Origin: Shewanella dokdonensis
GTDB lineage: Bacteria; Pseudomonadota; Gammaproteobacteria; Enterobacterales; Shewanellaceae
Assembly (NCBI RefSeq): GCF_018394335.1
Contig: NZ_CP074572.1
Location: 1,178,001 to 1,242,000, forward strand
Length of the DNA: 64,000 nucleotides
Direction of reading: 5' to 3'
The notes below the pieces were generated by a model. The model searched no databases and was not told the DNA's origin. It saw only the letters and a list, made by a program, of their open reading frames with translations. Shown here in pieces: positions 19,266-28,369 of this stretch. The first letter of the stretch is position 1. Every line of letters starts with the position of its first letter. The translations under genes were made by a program, and so were the position numbers.

Positions 19266-19887
19266 GCGTTGCCTCCTCGACTGGATGCGCCTGCGGTAAC
19301 TGTTGCATCAACGCCTGCATGGCGTGATGGACGCCATTGACCACGGCCCGCGGCGTGATAGTCGCCCCGGCAAATTGATCAAAACTGCCGCCGTCCTTTT
19401 TCACTGCCCACAGCGCGGTATTTTGCAGAGAATGCTGATTAAAACTGAGGATCCACTGGCTTTTTGCCAGCTCAATCTTGTCGCCAAGTCCTGGGGTCTC
19501 GCTATGGCTGAGGATACGCACACCGCTGATAACGCCATTGCTATCAACCCCCAACAGAAAACTGATGCTGCCGCCGTAACCTTCGGTAGTACCGCGCACC
19601 ACGTAATGTGTCACAGTGCCAGCGGCGTTTTTCACCGGAAACATCTCATAGTGGCTGCCTGCAAACTGGAGCTGTTGCGCATTGCTGAACACCTTATTGG
19701 CATAAGGCGCCCCGTTGAGTACTTCCGTCAGCAAGGCGTTCTGATCTTCCTCTAAGCGCTGTGCGATCAGCGGTTTAGTAAGGCTATCTGTCAGCAATAA
19801 TAGTGCTGCGGCAACACCACAAATACTCGCCAGCAATAGGCTCTGGTAGGGGATCCCCGCTTTCCATTTTTCAATGACCGCCAGCAT
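19252..19887 (-). CDS. rnfG: RnfG, FMN-bearing subunit
   Basis: 211 residues: one N-terminal membrane anchor (residues about 12-32) and a periplasmic FMN_bind domain. The covalent FMN site is seen as FAGATITPRAV (the Thr of the S/A-GAT-x-T motif carries FMN). YGGSISFLLGVDSNGVISGV and SETPGLGDKIE are typical. ATG 19887 is the first codon of the conserved anchor and lies 2 bp after the rnfD stop. Operon position between rnfD and rnfE is canonical. Confidence 0.93.
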   Translation of the reverse strand: MLAVIEKWKAGIPYQSLLLASICGVAAALLLLTDSLTKPLIAQRLEEDQNALLTEVLNGAPYANKVFSNAQQLQFAGSHYEMFPVKNAAGTVTHYVVRGTTEGYGGSISFLLGVDSNGVISGVRILSHSETPGLGDKIELAKSQWILSFNQHSLQNTALWAVKKDGGSFDQFAGATITPRAVVNGVHHAMQALMQQLPQAHPVEEATHGKQ

Positions 19888-19889
19888 GG

Positions 19890-20884
19890 CTATTTCTCCG
19901 CCAATGAACGGCTGCCGAAAATGGCTGGCCGTAAGTAATGGTCGATAAGTGGGCTGGCCGCATTCATGATCAATACGGCAAAGGCCACGCCTTCTGGATA
20001 ATTGCCAAAACTGCGGATCAACCAAATCAACAACCCGCACCCCAAGCCATATAACAGTTGACCGCGAACGCTGGTGGGCGATGTCACGAGATCGGTAGCA
20101 ATATAAAAAGCGCCCAGCATGGCGCCGCCACTAAACAACTGGGTGGGCATAGATAAAAAAGTGGCAGGAGCTAACCAATGCCCTATCAGCGCCGGTAATC
20201 CCAGCCCGACGAGAAATGACACAGGGATCGCCCAGTGGATAATGCGCCGTTGTAATAGCAGTAAGCCCCCGCGAGGATTAATAGACTGCTGGTTTCTCCA
20301 AGACTGCCGGCTTGGCTCCCCAGAAACATCGATGACAAGCTATCGGGCGTCTTGGCAAGGCCAGAAAGCGTGGTAGCGGCCGTGACCCCATCAAACTGCT
20401 GCCAACCATCGGGAACCGTTATCAGGTTGTGGCTGAAATCCAGCGGCGTTGGCAACGCCCAACTGGTCATTTCCACCGGAAAACAGATCAGCAACATCAC
20501 CCGCGCCAGCATTGCCGGATTGAACAGGTTTTGCCCTAGGCCACCGTAAATCTGTTTGCCCACCACAATAGCAAAAGCGCTGCCCATGGCTGCCAACCAC
20601 ATGGGGACGGTGGATGGCAGACTCATGGCCAGCAGTAAACCGGTTAATAGCGCAGAACCATCGATACAGGCACGAGTGCGGCGTTGCAGCAGTTTCAGAC
20701 AAACATATTCCGTTACCACAGCGACCACACAACACACCAGCACGGTGCGCAAACTGCCAACACCGAATTGATAGACCGCAAACAGCAGCGCTGGCACCAA
20801 GCTGAGCAGCACCGTATACATAATACGCACACTACTGTTGCGCGTATGGGCAAACGGGCCTGACGAGGGTTCGTAATCAATCAT
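19890..20884 (-). CDS. rnfD: RnfD, FMN-bearing membrane subunit (one frameshift)
   Basis: About 331 residues after repair, multi-helix RnfD/NqrB family. Motifs: NPAMLARVMLL, the covalent-flavin loop DGVTAATTLSGL, and SPLIDHYLRP near the end. The C5 run at 20266-20270 lacks one base; adding it gives AGGLLLLQRRIIHW and a full-length protein. Start overlaps the rnfC stop by eight bases. Functions with RnfG as the flavin electron path in the membrane arm. Confidence 0.9.
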
Positions 20885-22356
20885 GTTCCAGCTCCTGCAA
20901 CGGTTGGCTTGCCCTGGTGGGACGTTCTCGGCGTTTGGCGGCTTTCGCTGCCTGTTTAGCCGCCGCTTCTTCGGCGAGTCGCTGTAAGCGGATTTGATTC
21001 AGCTCTTTCGCTTTGGCGGCCCGTTGTGCTTTCAAGCGGTTAGCATTGAGAGACCCTTTGGCATGGAGAAAGTACTGCACCAGAGGGATTGCGGAAGGAC
21101 ACACGTAACTGCAAGCACCACAGCCAAGACAATGCTGAATGCCAATCGTTTCAGCCGCGGTAAAATCGGAAATCCGGCTAAACGCCGCCATCTGAAACGG
21201 CATCAACCCCATAGGACAGGCGCGCACACATTGACCACAACGAATGCAATCTGAAGGGGTTCGCTGCCGCACCTCAGCGGCTGTCAGCGCCAAAATCCCC
21301 CAACCGTTTTATCAATTGGGATATAGGGCGAGGAAATCACCTGCCCCATCATCGGGCCGCCAAATAACAAGCGTTCGGTACTGTCACTTATACCACCACA
21401 CCAAGCCAGCAATTCATGCACCGGGGTGCCCATTGGCACTTCCACATTGCGCGGGCTGCCAATACCGCGGCCAGAAACCGTGATCACCCGACTCACCAGT
21501 GGTCGGTGGAAACGTACCGCCTGATAGACTGCCCGGGTAGTGGCGATATTGTGGGTGAGAATACCGACCGAGTTAGAGAGTTTGCCAACGGGAACCGTTT
21601 TGCCCGTGACGCACTTAATCAGGTGCCGTTCCGAGCCCATAGGGTAAATGCTGGGAACACTGCGAACCTGGATCTGCTCATCCTCAGAAGCGGCCAAGCG
21701 CAACTGTGCAATCGCATTAGGCTTGTTGTCTTCAATGCCGATAATCGCCTGCTGGGCGCCACAAGCCGTCAACATCAGCCTTACCCCGGCAACGATCTCC
21801 GCCGCATAATGCTGCATCGCCACATCATCACAGGTAAGGTAAGGTTCACACTCACCGCCGTTGATCACTAAGGTGTGCACCGCCGCGTTGCGGGCAAACT
21901 GCAACTTGGCCGCCGTGGGAAACCCAGCGCCACCTAAACCGACAATGCCCGCTTCACGCACCCGGCTGATAATTTCTGCGGCAGACAGTTGATAGAAACT
22001 GCCCTGTGGCGCACGCTCCCCCAACGCCTGTCACTGTTGGCGCGGATAATGATGGTGTCACATTTGGCTTTCGATGGATGGGAATTAAAATGCTGGGCAA
22101 TGCCGGTCACCACGCCATTCACTGGCGCGTGGATCGGTGCCACCATCTCCGAATGGCTGTCGGCGATTTTCTGGCCGCGAAACACCTTATCCCCCGGCTG
22201 CACCAGCGCATTGAGTTTGGCGCCATTGCGCAACTGTAATGACAGCATGACATTACGTGGCCAGAATTCCCGGTCAATGCCGTTATTACAGGTCAGCAAT
22301 TTATTGCTGTCGGGATGGATCCCTCCGCGAAATGGCCGCTGCAAAAACTTCAACAT
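20877..22356 (-). CDS. rnfC: RnfC, NADH/ferredoxin-side Fe-S flavoprotein (two frameshifts)
   Basis: About 493 residues. An N-terminal barrel-sandwich domain (GGIHPDSNK..) is followed by the NuoF-like Rossmann/FMN part (GLGGAGFPTAAKL, INGGECEPYL) and two 4Fe-4S clusters (CIRCGQCVRACP and CLGCGACSYVCP), then an Ala/Lys-rich tail shorter than in E. coli RsxC. Breaks fall in C5 runs at 22018-22022 and 21297-21301; one extra G on the coding strand at each restores the frame. It exchanges electrons with soluble carriers at the cytoplasmic face. Confidence 0.9.
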
Positions 22357-22366
22357 AATGCCTCCT

Positions 22367-22891
22367 TCAAGCCGCAGCCGTTTGAGGTTTAGGCCAAAAC
22401 CAGCTGCGGCTGTCTGGCGGCAATGCCACAGTTGTCAGGCACTGTTGTGGACACACCTGAGTACAAAGTTTGCAGCCGGTACACACATCTCGAATAACGG
22501 TGTGCATCTGTTTGGTCGCGCCCACAATGGCATCAAAAGGACAGGCTTTATAACAGCGACCACAGCCAGAGCACAGTGACTCGTCAATTGTCGCCACCCA
22601 CTGTATGTCAGCGTCGGCAATAGTGACCGAGACGCCAAGCAGTTCGGCGACCTGCTGTGTCAGGTTAGCGCCACCAAGCGGGCAGCCCGCCGGACTAAGC
22701 GCGCCCCGCACCATAGCTTCCGCCGCCTGACGACAACCGGCTTCACCGCATTGGCCGCACTGACCGCCGGGCATCAATGCTTCTATCTGCTCCACCAGCG
22801 GATTACTCTCCACTTTGAACACCTGCGAGGCATATCCCAAGGCCGCCCCTAACATCGCCCCCAATAACACAAAAAACAGTACGCTTATCAT
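22367..22891 (-). CDS. rnfB: RnfB, ferredoxin-like subunit
   Basis: 174 residues: N-terminal membrane anchor, then a four-Cys cluster motif (GGQCGQCGEAGC...C) and two classic 4Fe-4S binding motifs (CSGCGRCYKACP, CTGCKLCTQVCP). Entry point of ferredoxin/flavodoxin electrons. Intact reading frame, 10 bp upstream of rnfC and 12 bp downstream of rnfA. Confidence 0.94.
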   Translation of the reverse strand: MISVLFFVLLGAMLGAALGYASQVFKVESNPLVEQIEALMPGGQCGQCGEAGCRQAAEAMVRGALSPAGCPLGGANLTQQVAELLGVSVTIADADIQWVATIDESLCSGCGRCYKACPFDAIVGATKQMHTVIRDVCTGCKLCTQVCPQQCLTTVALPPDSRSWFWPKPQTAAA

Positions 22892-22903
22892 CTGCTGGCC
22901 TCC

Positions 22904-23478
22904 TCAGACAATTCCGGCAAAGCCCATAAAGGCCATCGACAATAGTCCCGCGGTAATAAACGCAATGGGATTTCCCTTGAATGCTGCGGGGATGCGATTC
23001 AGGCTGAGCTGCGCCCGTAAACCGGCAAACAGCACCAGCACCACCATGAAACCAATGGAAGAACCGAAACTGAACATAAAGGTCTGTAGCAGTGATAACT
23101 GTTGCTGAATGCTTAACAGTGCCACCCCCAGCACCGCACAGTTGGTGGTGATCAATGGCAGAAAGACCCCCAGCGACTGATATAGCGCCGGGAAGCTTTT
23201 TTAACGTAGAGTTCGGTCAGTTGCACCACCGCGGCAATCACCAGAATGAAGGCGATGATGCGCATAAATTCCAGATGTAACGGTCTGAGTACCGCAAATT
23301 CAAGTAGCCAGCTCACCACTGCCGCTAACGTCAGCACAAAGGTAGTTGCCAGCCCCATACCTACAGCGCTGTCGATTTTGTTCGAGACGCCCATGAAAGG
23401 ACACAGGCCAAGAAATTTAGCCAACACCACGTTATTCACAAAGGCGGCGCCGAGAAAAATCAGTAAACCATCGGTCAT
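22904..23478 (-). CDS. rnfA: RnfA, membrane subunit (one frameshift)
   Basis: About 191 residues, six helices, RnfA/NqrE family ([20 protein letters not shown] and [11 protein letters not shown] hold the cluster cysteines). The T6 run at 23197-23202 lacks one base; adding it gives [23 protein letters not shown] 23478 starts the conserved [10 protein letters not shown] with GGGGAA upstream. First gene of the rnfABCDGEH operon, which is preceded by a near-consensus sigma-54 promoter and a NifA site, so this copy is a nif-type Rnf. Confidence 0.92.
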
Positions 23479-23515
23479 GGTTGGGTTCCCCGTTGGCAAT
23501 CAATGCGGGGAATTT

Positions 23516-23531
23516 TGCAACGCTTATGCCA
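23516..23531 (-). promoter_or_regulatory. Sigma-54 promoter of rnf operon
   Basis: Minus strand TGGCAT-AAGCG-TTGCA differs from TGGCAC-N5-TTGCA at one position. It lies about 38 bp before the rnfA start. Confidence 0.85.
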
Positions 23532-23620
23532 CTGTCTTTGAACCCTAATGGCATTAGTCAACAAAATGTTTTTATTAAGTTTTCTGTAAAAATCGAGCAA
23601 TGCTAATGCGTTGCTGTGTT

Positions 23621-23636
23621 TGTCGCAAAGCCGACA
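23621..23636. promoter_or_regulatory. NifA upstream activator site for rnf operon
   Basis: TGTCGCAAAGCCGACA, an exact TGT-N10-ACA with a largely palindromic interior, 90 bp upstream of the rnf -24 element. Confidence 0.82.
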
Positions 23637-23729
23637 AAACAGCGCTAAAACGAACAGCTTGCGAGTACGTTATGTGGTTTAAAGACGGCGAGGAAAACGC
23701 CCGCACTGACACGGGCGCTAGTGGATTTT

Positions 23730-24749
23730 TTATTGGTGGGGTAATAGATGCGCCAGTAACGCTTGATGGAACTCTGCGGGAGCTTGCATCTGTGGCGCAT
23801 GTCCATAATCGGGGAACAACACTAAGGCAGCACCGGGAATACGTGCGGCGGCTTCCCGTGCCAGTACCGGGTAATTGCCGAGCTTGGCTCTATCGGCCGC
23901 AGAAGCCAGATCTTTTCCGGGTGCGGTGGTGTCTTTCTCGCCTATCAGCAACAAGGTTGGCACCTGGATCTGTGCCAACTCATAATAGACGGGCTGGCTA
24001 TAAATCATGTCGTACAGCAGCGCCGAGTTCCAGGCAACAATCTCCTTACCCGGGCCGCGATACATGCCCGCCAGCATCTGTACCCATTTTTCATAGGCGG
24101 GTCGCCATTCGCCAGCATAATAAGTGTTACGTTCGTAATTACGGATACGTTCGTCGGTCACTTTGAGCTCGCGTTGATACCAGCCATCAACCCCGATATA
24201 AGGAACGCCCTTGGCTTTCCAATCTTCCAGCCCGATAGGATTAACCAGCACCAGTTGTTCAGTCTGCTTGGGATACATCAAGCTATAACGGGTGGCGAGC
24301 ATGCCGCCGGTGGAATGCCCCATGATAATGGCCTTATCAATCGACAAGGAGGCCAGCAAAGCCTGAGTATTTTGTGCCAGTTGCTGAAAACTGTATTGGT
24401 AGGCCCGTGGTTTGCTGGATTTACAGAAACCAATCTGATCCGGCATCACCACCCGATAGCCCGCCTCGCTGAGACTGCGCGCTGTGGCTTCCCAGGTTGC
24501 GCCACAAAAATTCTTACCATGTAGCAACACCACTGTATGACCATTGGCTTTTGCTGGTTGCAGATCCATGTAGGCCATATGCAGCGACTGTTGCTGCGAT
24601 TGAAACGCATATTGCGCCACGGGCCATGGATAATTGAACCCTTCTAACTCTGCGCCATAAGCGGGTTTGTCTGCCGCCTGAGCTACATTCCCGAAACAGC
24701 TGCAAAGCAGCATGCTGCCCCATAACCAATGCCGTCCACTGCGATACAT
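23730..24749 (-). CDS. Secreted alpha/beta hydrolase inside the nif cluster
   Basis: 339 residues with a Sec signal peptide (cleavage after AQA, about residue 26) and an alpha/beta-hydrolase fold. The oxyanion region is LLHGKNFCGATWE, the nucleophile elbow GHSTGG, a catalytic Asp candidate is in LIGEKDTTAPG and the His in DYGHAPQ. Closest in style to haloalkane/epoxide-hydrolase-like esterases; substrate unknown. ATG 24749 has GGAGG upstream. It sits between the rnf operon and nifLA, with a TGGCAC -24 element and a NifA-type site upstream, which suggests co-regulation with nitrogen fixation. It has no known place in the nif pathway. Confidence 0.85.
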   Translation of the reverse strand: MYRSGRHWLWGSMLLCSCFGNVAQAADKPAYGAELEGFNYPWPVAQYAFQSQQQSLHMAYMDLQPAKANGHTVVLLHGKNFCGATWEATARSLSEAGYRVVMPDQIGFCKSSKPRAYQYSFQQLAQNTQALLASLSIDKAIIMGHSTGGMLATRYSLMYPKQTEQLVLVNPIGLEDWKAKGVPYIGVDGWYQRELKVTDERIRNYERNTYYAGEWRPAYEKWVQMLAGMYRGPGKEIVAWNSALLYDMIYSQPVYYELAQIQVPTLLLIGEKDTTAPGKDLASAADRAKLGNYPVLAREAAARIPGAALVLFPDYGHAPQMQAPAEFHQALLAHLLPHQ

Positions 24750-24825
24750 CGCCACCTCCTGTTATTCAGCTTTCGATGAAATACCAACTGCGGCCAAGTC
24801 TAGGGCAAAGCGCGCCAAGGGTCAA

Positions 24826-24841
24826 AGCCGTCAAGGTGCCA
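24826..24841 (-). promoter_or_regulatory. Candidate sigma-54 promoter of the hydrolase gene
   Basis: Minus strand TGGCAC-CTTGA-CGGCT has a perfect -24 half and keeps GC at -12 with GG-N10-GC spacing. The TT of the -12 box is replaced by CG, so it is weaker than the rnf promoter. It lies 77 bp before the hydrolase ATG. Confidence 0.45.
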
Positions 24842-24923
24842 CCACAGAGAGCAAGGCTGCACCTATTTGGTGAAATTATCAGCAATAACCCGTGCCAGCT
24901 ATTGTCAGCAACGTCTGGGGTTT

Positions 24924-24939
24924 TGTCGTAAAGCTAACA
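24924..24939. promoter_or_regulatory. NifA-type site 1 between hydrolase and nifL
   Basis: TGTCGTAAAGCTAACA, exact TGT-N10-ACA, sharing the AAAGC centre with the rnf and nifF sites. It is 83 bp upstream of the hydrolase -24 candidate and about 115 bp upstream of the nifL candidate promoter. Confidence 0.7.
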
Positions 24940-24962
24940 ATTTTATTGTGGCAAAAATGGAT

Positions 24963-24978
24963 TGTTGTAAAACAAACA
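24963..24978. promoter_or_regulatory. NifA-type site 2 upstream of nifL
   Basis: TGTTGTAAAACAAACA, exact TGT-N10-ACA, centred 70 bp before the candidate nifL -24 element, the same spacing as at nifB. Confidence 0.6.
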
Positions 24979-25038
24979 ATCACATACAAAACAAATAGAT
25001 ATCAATAGCGTTTTGTAGAAGTTAGCAAAATGTTGCAA

Positions 25039-25054
25039 TGGTCTGATTTATGCA
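25039..25054 (+). promoter_or_regulatory. Candidate sigma-54 promoter of nifLA
   Basis: TGGTCTGATTTATGCA keeps TGG and TGCA with GG-N10-GC spacing, but the rest of the -24 box (CAC) is not matched. It lies 69 bp upstream of the nifL ATG. Weak on its own; supported mainly by the upstream NifA-type site. Confidence 0.4.
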
Positions 25055-25122
25055 GAAACCATTATCTGATTGCTCGCAAATGTACGACACAAGCAGCCAC
25101 GGCAAAGCTCGGGAAGGTGGAT

Positions 25123-26652
25123 ATGGAACAGAGAGACAATGTTGTCCCCCAGATTGACACTCCGGCATTCGGTCTAGATGCCTATGCGCAGATCCTGCAA
25201 AATGCCCCTGTCGCTATCAGCATCACTGATAATCGCGGCAATCTGCTGTTGGTGAATGATACGTTTCTGGAAGTCACTGGCTACAGTCGCGAGGAGTTGC
25301 TGGGAAATAACTGCTCTATGCTGTCTTACAAGGCCACACCGCGCAGTGTTTACGAAAGTCTCTGGGGAGCCATCACCCGCGGTGATCATTGGCAAGGACA
25401 GCTGATTAACAAACGCAAAAACGGCCAACCCTATATTGCCGAAATCTCCATTTCGGCCTTTAAAGATAACAGCGGCAAACACTGTTACTACTCCATCCAC
25501 AAAGATATTACCGACAGCCACAAGCTACAAACACACCAGAAAAACCAGTACACCATGTTCCAGGCCGTGCTGAACTCTGCCCCTATCGCTATTGCGCTTA
25601 TCGACAATAACCACAATGTACTGTTCAGTAACCGGCGTTTTGAACACCTGAGTGACAGCATCCAGATGTCACCCATTGAACTGCTGGCGCAAGGACTGCG
25701 GCAGGAGTATGGCCACGAAGCCATTGAGCATTTTGTTGGCAATCGCCAGAACCGTTACAAAGGCGTGCATATGGAAGAACGTGGCCCGCTAGGGGAGCGC
25801 TGGTTCGATTATGCCTTGGCCAAAATTCCGGTTACCGACACTACCGCAGAAGCTTATTTTCACCCCGCCGATGAGTTTTATACCGTGGTGGCGATTGCCG
25901 ATCGCACCAAGGAAAAACTGCTGGTGGAGGAGCGCCGCATCAACGCCGTGAAACTGATGGCAAGCGACAACAAATATGTGCATGCCATGCAGGAAGCGCT
26001 GATGGCAACCCTGCATCAACTGCAAGGGCCATTCAACATGCTGGAGTCGGCAGTCAAGATCCTCAAAAAGACCAACCATGCCTGCCCGGGGCTCAACGCC
26101 ATGGATGAAGCGATGATCAACGCTGTCAGTGCCATGAATGAAATTAAACAGGCGATCCCAGAGCGGGCCAATGAAGCCTTCCAGCCGGTCAATCTGAACC
26201 AGGTGATCCGTGATGTTACCGCTATCAGTACCGATGAGATGCTGCTTAGCTGTACCCATCTGGAATTACAGTTGCAGGCGGTGTTGCCGTCAATTTCTGG
26301 AATGCCCCATAGGTTGGTGTTGGCGCTGAAACAGCTTATTGATAATGCCATTGACGCTATCCAGTCATCCAAAGCCGCGGAGCGCACCCTGCTGATTACC
26401 ACCAGCGAAGATGACAGCGATATCTGCATCGTCGTTGAAGACAGTGGCTGTGGCGTGCCAGAAAACGATCGTCTGAAGATCTTTCAGCCATTTTACAGTA
26501 CCAAGCCACGCCATATTTCCGGTTGTCGTGGTATCGGGTTATCGATAGTACAACAGGTGCTCAACGAGCACTCAGCCACCATCAGTATTGGCGACAGCGC
26601 CCGCCTTGGCGGTGCCAGTATTCGCCTGACATTCCCCAAACACACATGGTGA
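25123..26652 (+). CDS. nifL: NifL, redox/nitrogen-sensing anti-activator of NifA
   Basis: 509 residues: PAS1 (residues about 20-140, FAD-binding type: SITDNRGNLLLVNDTFLEVTGYSREELLG, NKRKNGQPYIAEISISAF), PAS2 (about 150-265), a central helical region and a C-terminal HATPase-like domain (NAIDAIQSS, EDSGCGVP, GCRGIGLSIV). NifL binds NifA and blocks it under oxygen or fixed nitrogen. ATG 25123 with GGAAGGTGG upstream fits; an in-frame ATG at 25030 would add 31 residues not seen in the family. The ORF is intact, ending 6 bp before nifA. nifL-nifA order is the Klebsiella/Azotobacter/Vibrio type. Confidence 0.92.
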   Translation: MEQRDNVVPQIDTPAFGLDAYAQILQNAPVAISITDNRGNLLLVNDTFLEVTGYSREELLGNNCSMLSYKATPRSVYESLWGAITRGDHWQGQLINKRKNGQPYIAEISISAFKDNSGKHCYYSIHKDITDSHKLQTHQKNQYTMFQAVLNSAPIAIALIDNNHNVLFSNRRFEHLSDSIQMSPIELLAQGLRQEYGHEAIEHFVGNRQNRYKGVHMEERGPLGERWFDYALAKIPVTDTTAEAYFHPADEFYTVVAIADRTKEKLLVEERRINAVKLMASDNKYVHAMQEALMATLHQLQGPFNMLESAVKILKKTNHACPGLNAMDEAMINAVSAMNEIKQAIPERANEAFQPVNLNQVIRDVTAISTDEMLLSCTHLELQLQAVLPSISGMPHRLVLALKQLIDNAIDAIQSSKAAERTLLITTSEDDSDICIVVEDSGCGVPENDRLKIFQPFYSTKPRHISGCRGIGLSIVQQVLNEHSATISIGDSARLGGASIRLTFPKHTW

Positions 26653-26658
26653 TTGCAT

Positions 26659-28218
26659 ATGGCTGTTGAATTGAATCTGTTTGATCTCGAGCGGCAACTG
26701 CTGGCCGCCATGTACAAGATCAGTAGTGAACTGAATACCAGCCTCAACTACCCGGAATCGGCCAACAATGTGCTGAAAATCCTGCACAATGAATGTCGGC
26801 TGATGTGTGGCATGCTGACCATTCTGGACGAAGAACGCGATATTTTACTGATCAAGTCAATTCACAATCCGCTACCCCGGCCGCTCACCGATGAAAAACA
26901 GGTGTACTACAAAGTGGGTGAAGGCATTGTTGGTGATGTGCTGCAACACGGCAGTTCCATCGTTATCCGCCAGTTGGGCAATGACCAGCGTTTTGCTGAC
27001 AAACTGGCACTGTACGACTATGAAAAGCCCTATATTTGTGTGCCGTTAAAAGATGGCAGCAATAAAGTTATCGGCGCGCTCTCAGCCCAGCCGCCCCAAT
27101 GCCGCGATGATTCACTGACGGCTCTCGCCAAGTTTTTAGAGATGATTGCTAACCTGATCGCTAAAAATGTGCAATTAGCCTACAAGGTTGAAACCAAAGA
27201 AAAACAGCTGGTGGATGAGCGGGACGGCCTGCGCCGAAAAGTACGCAACAATTACAGTTTCAAAAACTTGGTGGGCCACACCAAAACCATGCGGCAGATC
27301 TTTGAGCAGATCCGGCTAGTGTCCCGCTGGGATTCAACCGTGTTGCTCCGTGGTGAGTCCGGCACGGGTAAAGAACTGGTGGCCAATGCCATTCACTACA
27401 ACTCGCCCCGCGCCAACAACCCATTTATCAAACTCAACTGCGCGGCACTGCCAGACAACCTGCTGGAATCGGAACTGTTTGGTCATGAAAAAGGCGCATT
27501 TACCGGGGCGGTAAAGCAGCGCAAAGGCCGCTTTGAGATGGCGCATAACGGCACGATTTTTCTCGACGAAATTGGTGAAACCAGTGCGGCATTTCAGGCC
27601 AAGCTACTGCGGGTATTGCAGGAAAAGGAGTTTGAACGAATTGGTGGCACCTCCACTATTGCGGTCAATGTGCGCATTATTGCCGCCACCAACCGCAATC
27701 TGGAAGAGGAAGTCAGCCAGGGCAATTTCCGTGAAGATCTGTACTATCGGCTGAACGTCATGCCCATGTATTTACCACCACTCAGAGAGCGTATCGAAGA
27801 TCTGCCGGAACTGGCAGAACACATCACCAAAAAACTTAGCATGGCGCAGCAGCGCCAGGTGTCACTCAGCGACAGCACGCTGCGGATGATGATGGGCTAC
27901 AGCTGGCCCGGCAACGTGCGTGAGCTAGAAAACACGCTAGAGCGTGCATCGGTGCTGAGCGAATCTGGCGTTATTGTTCCGGAACTGATTAGTTTCAGTC
28001 AGTTGGATAGTCAACTGCTGCAACCAGCCAAAACCCATGCCGCCAATCACCATCAATACAACACTGCGGAGCCGAGCCTGGATGAGCGCGAGCAGGTGAT
28101 TGACGCACTGGAACGTTCCGGTTGGGTAAAAGCCAAGGCGGCGCGGTTGCTGAACATGACACCACGGCAAATCGCTTATCGCATTCAAATCATGAATATC
28201 GAGATGAAACAGCTGTAA
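26659..28218 (+). CDS. nifA: NifA, sigma-54 activator of nif genes
   Basis: 519 residues: N-terminal GAF domain (about 20-175), AAA+ domain with Walker A GESGTGKE, the sigma-54 contact loop GAFTGA, Walker B FLDEIGE and the R-finger region, and a C-terminal Fis-type HTH ([20 protein letters not shown]). No Cys-rich interdomain linker is seen, so oxygen control should come through NifL, as in Klebsiella and Azotobacter. Start ATG 26659 lies 6 bp after the nifL stop. Its binding sites TGT-N10-ACA occur upstream of rnfA, nifF, nifL/hydrolase and nifB in this window. Confidence 0.95.
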   Translation: MAVELNLFDLERQLLAAMYKISSELNTSLNYPESANNVLKILHNECRLMCGMLTILDEERDILLIKSIHNPLPRPLTDEKQVYYKVGEGIVGDVLQHGSSIVIRQLGNDQRFADKLALYDYEKPYICVPLKDGSNKVIGALSAQPPQCRDDSLTALAKFLEMIANLIAKNVQLAYKVETKEKQLVDERDGLRRKVRNNYSFKNLVGHTKTMRQIFEQIRLVSRWDSTVLLRGESGTGKELVANAIHYNSPRANNPFIKLNCAALPDNLLESELFGHEKGAFTGAVKQRKGRFEMAHNGTIFLDEIGETSAAFQAKLLRVLQEKEFERIGGTSTIAVNVRIIAATNRNLEEEVSQGNFREDLYYRLNVMPMYLPPLRERIEDLPELAEHITKKLSMAQQRQVSLSDSTLRMMMGYSWPGNVRELENTLERASVLSESGVIVPELISFSQLDSQLLQPAKTHAANHHQYNTAEPSLDEREQVIDALERSGWVKAKAARLLNMTPRQIAYRIQIMNIEMKQL

Positions 28219-28237
28219 AAGCGGTTGTCGGTGCAGT

Positions 28238-28253
28238 TGTCACTTTTGTGACA
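28238..28253. promoter_or_regulatory. NifA upstream activator site for nifB
   Basis: TGTCACTTTTGTGACA is a nearly perfect palindrome and an exact TGT-N10-ACA. Centre lies about 70 bp before the nifB -24 element. Confidence 0.85.
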
Positions 28254-28315
28254 ATTGTCCGGCAAGCCACAGTCTCAATATAATTTAATATATTGATAAA
28301 TAATGAATAAATAGC

Positions 28316-28331
28316 AGGAACAGTGTTTGCA
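28316..28331 (+). promoter_or_regulatory. Sigma-54 promoter of nifB operon
   Basis: AGGAAC-AGTGT-TTGCA keeps GG-N10-GC and a full TTGCA -12 box; 39 bp before the nifB ATG. Confidence 0.78.
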
Positions 28332-28369
28332 ACAGTGCTTGCAGTGTTTACCTTATTGCTGAGGAAGTC

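Noticed and set aside
23600..24166. Plus-strand reading frame opposite the alpha/beta hydrolase
   Set aside because: Shadow of the minus-strand gene; no domain and Arg/Pro/Ser-rich antisense composition.
25020..25036. GTTAGCAAAATGTTGCA as nifL sigma-54 promoter
   Set aside because: The TTGCA -12 half is good but the -24 side has TA in place of GG and the spacing is one base short; the candidate at 25039-25054 has correct GG-N10-GC.
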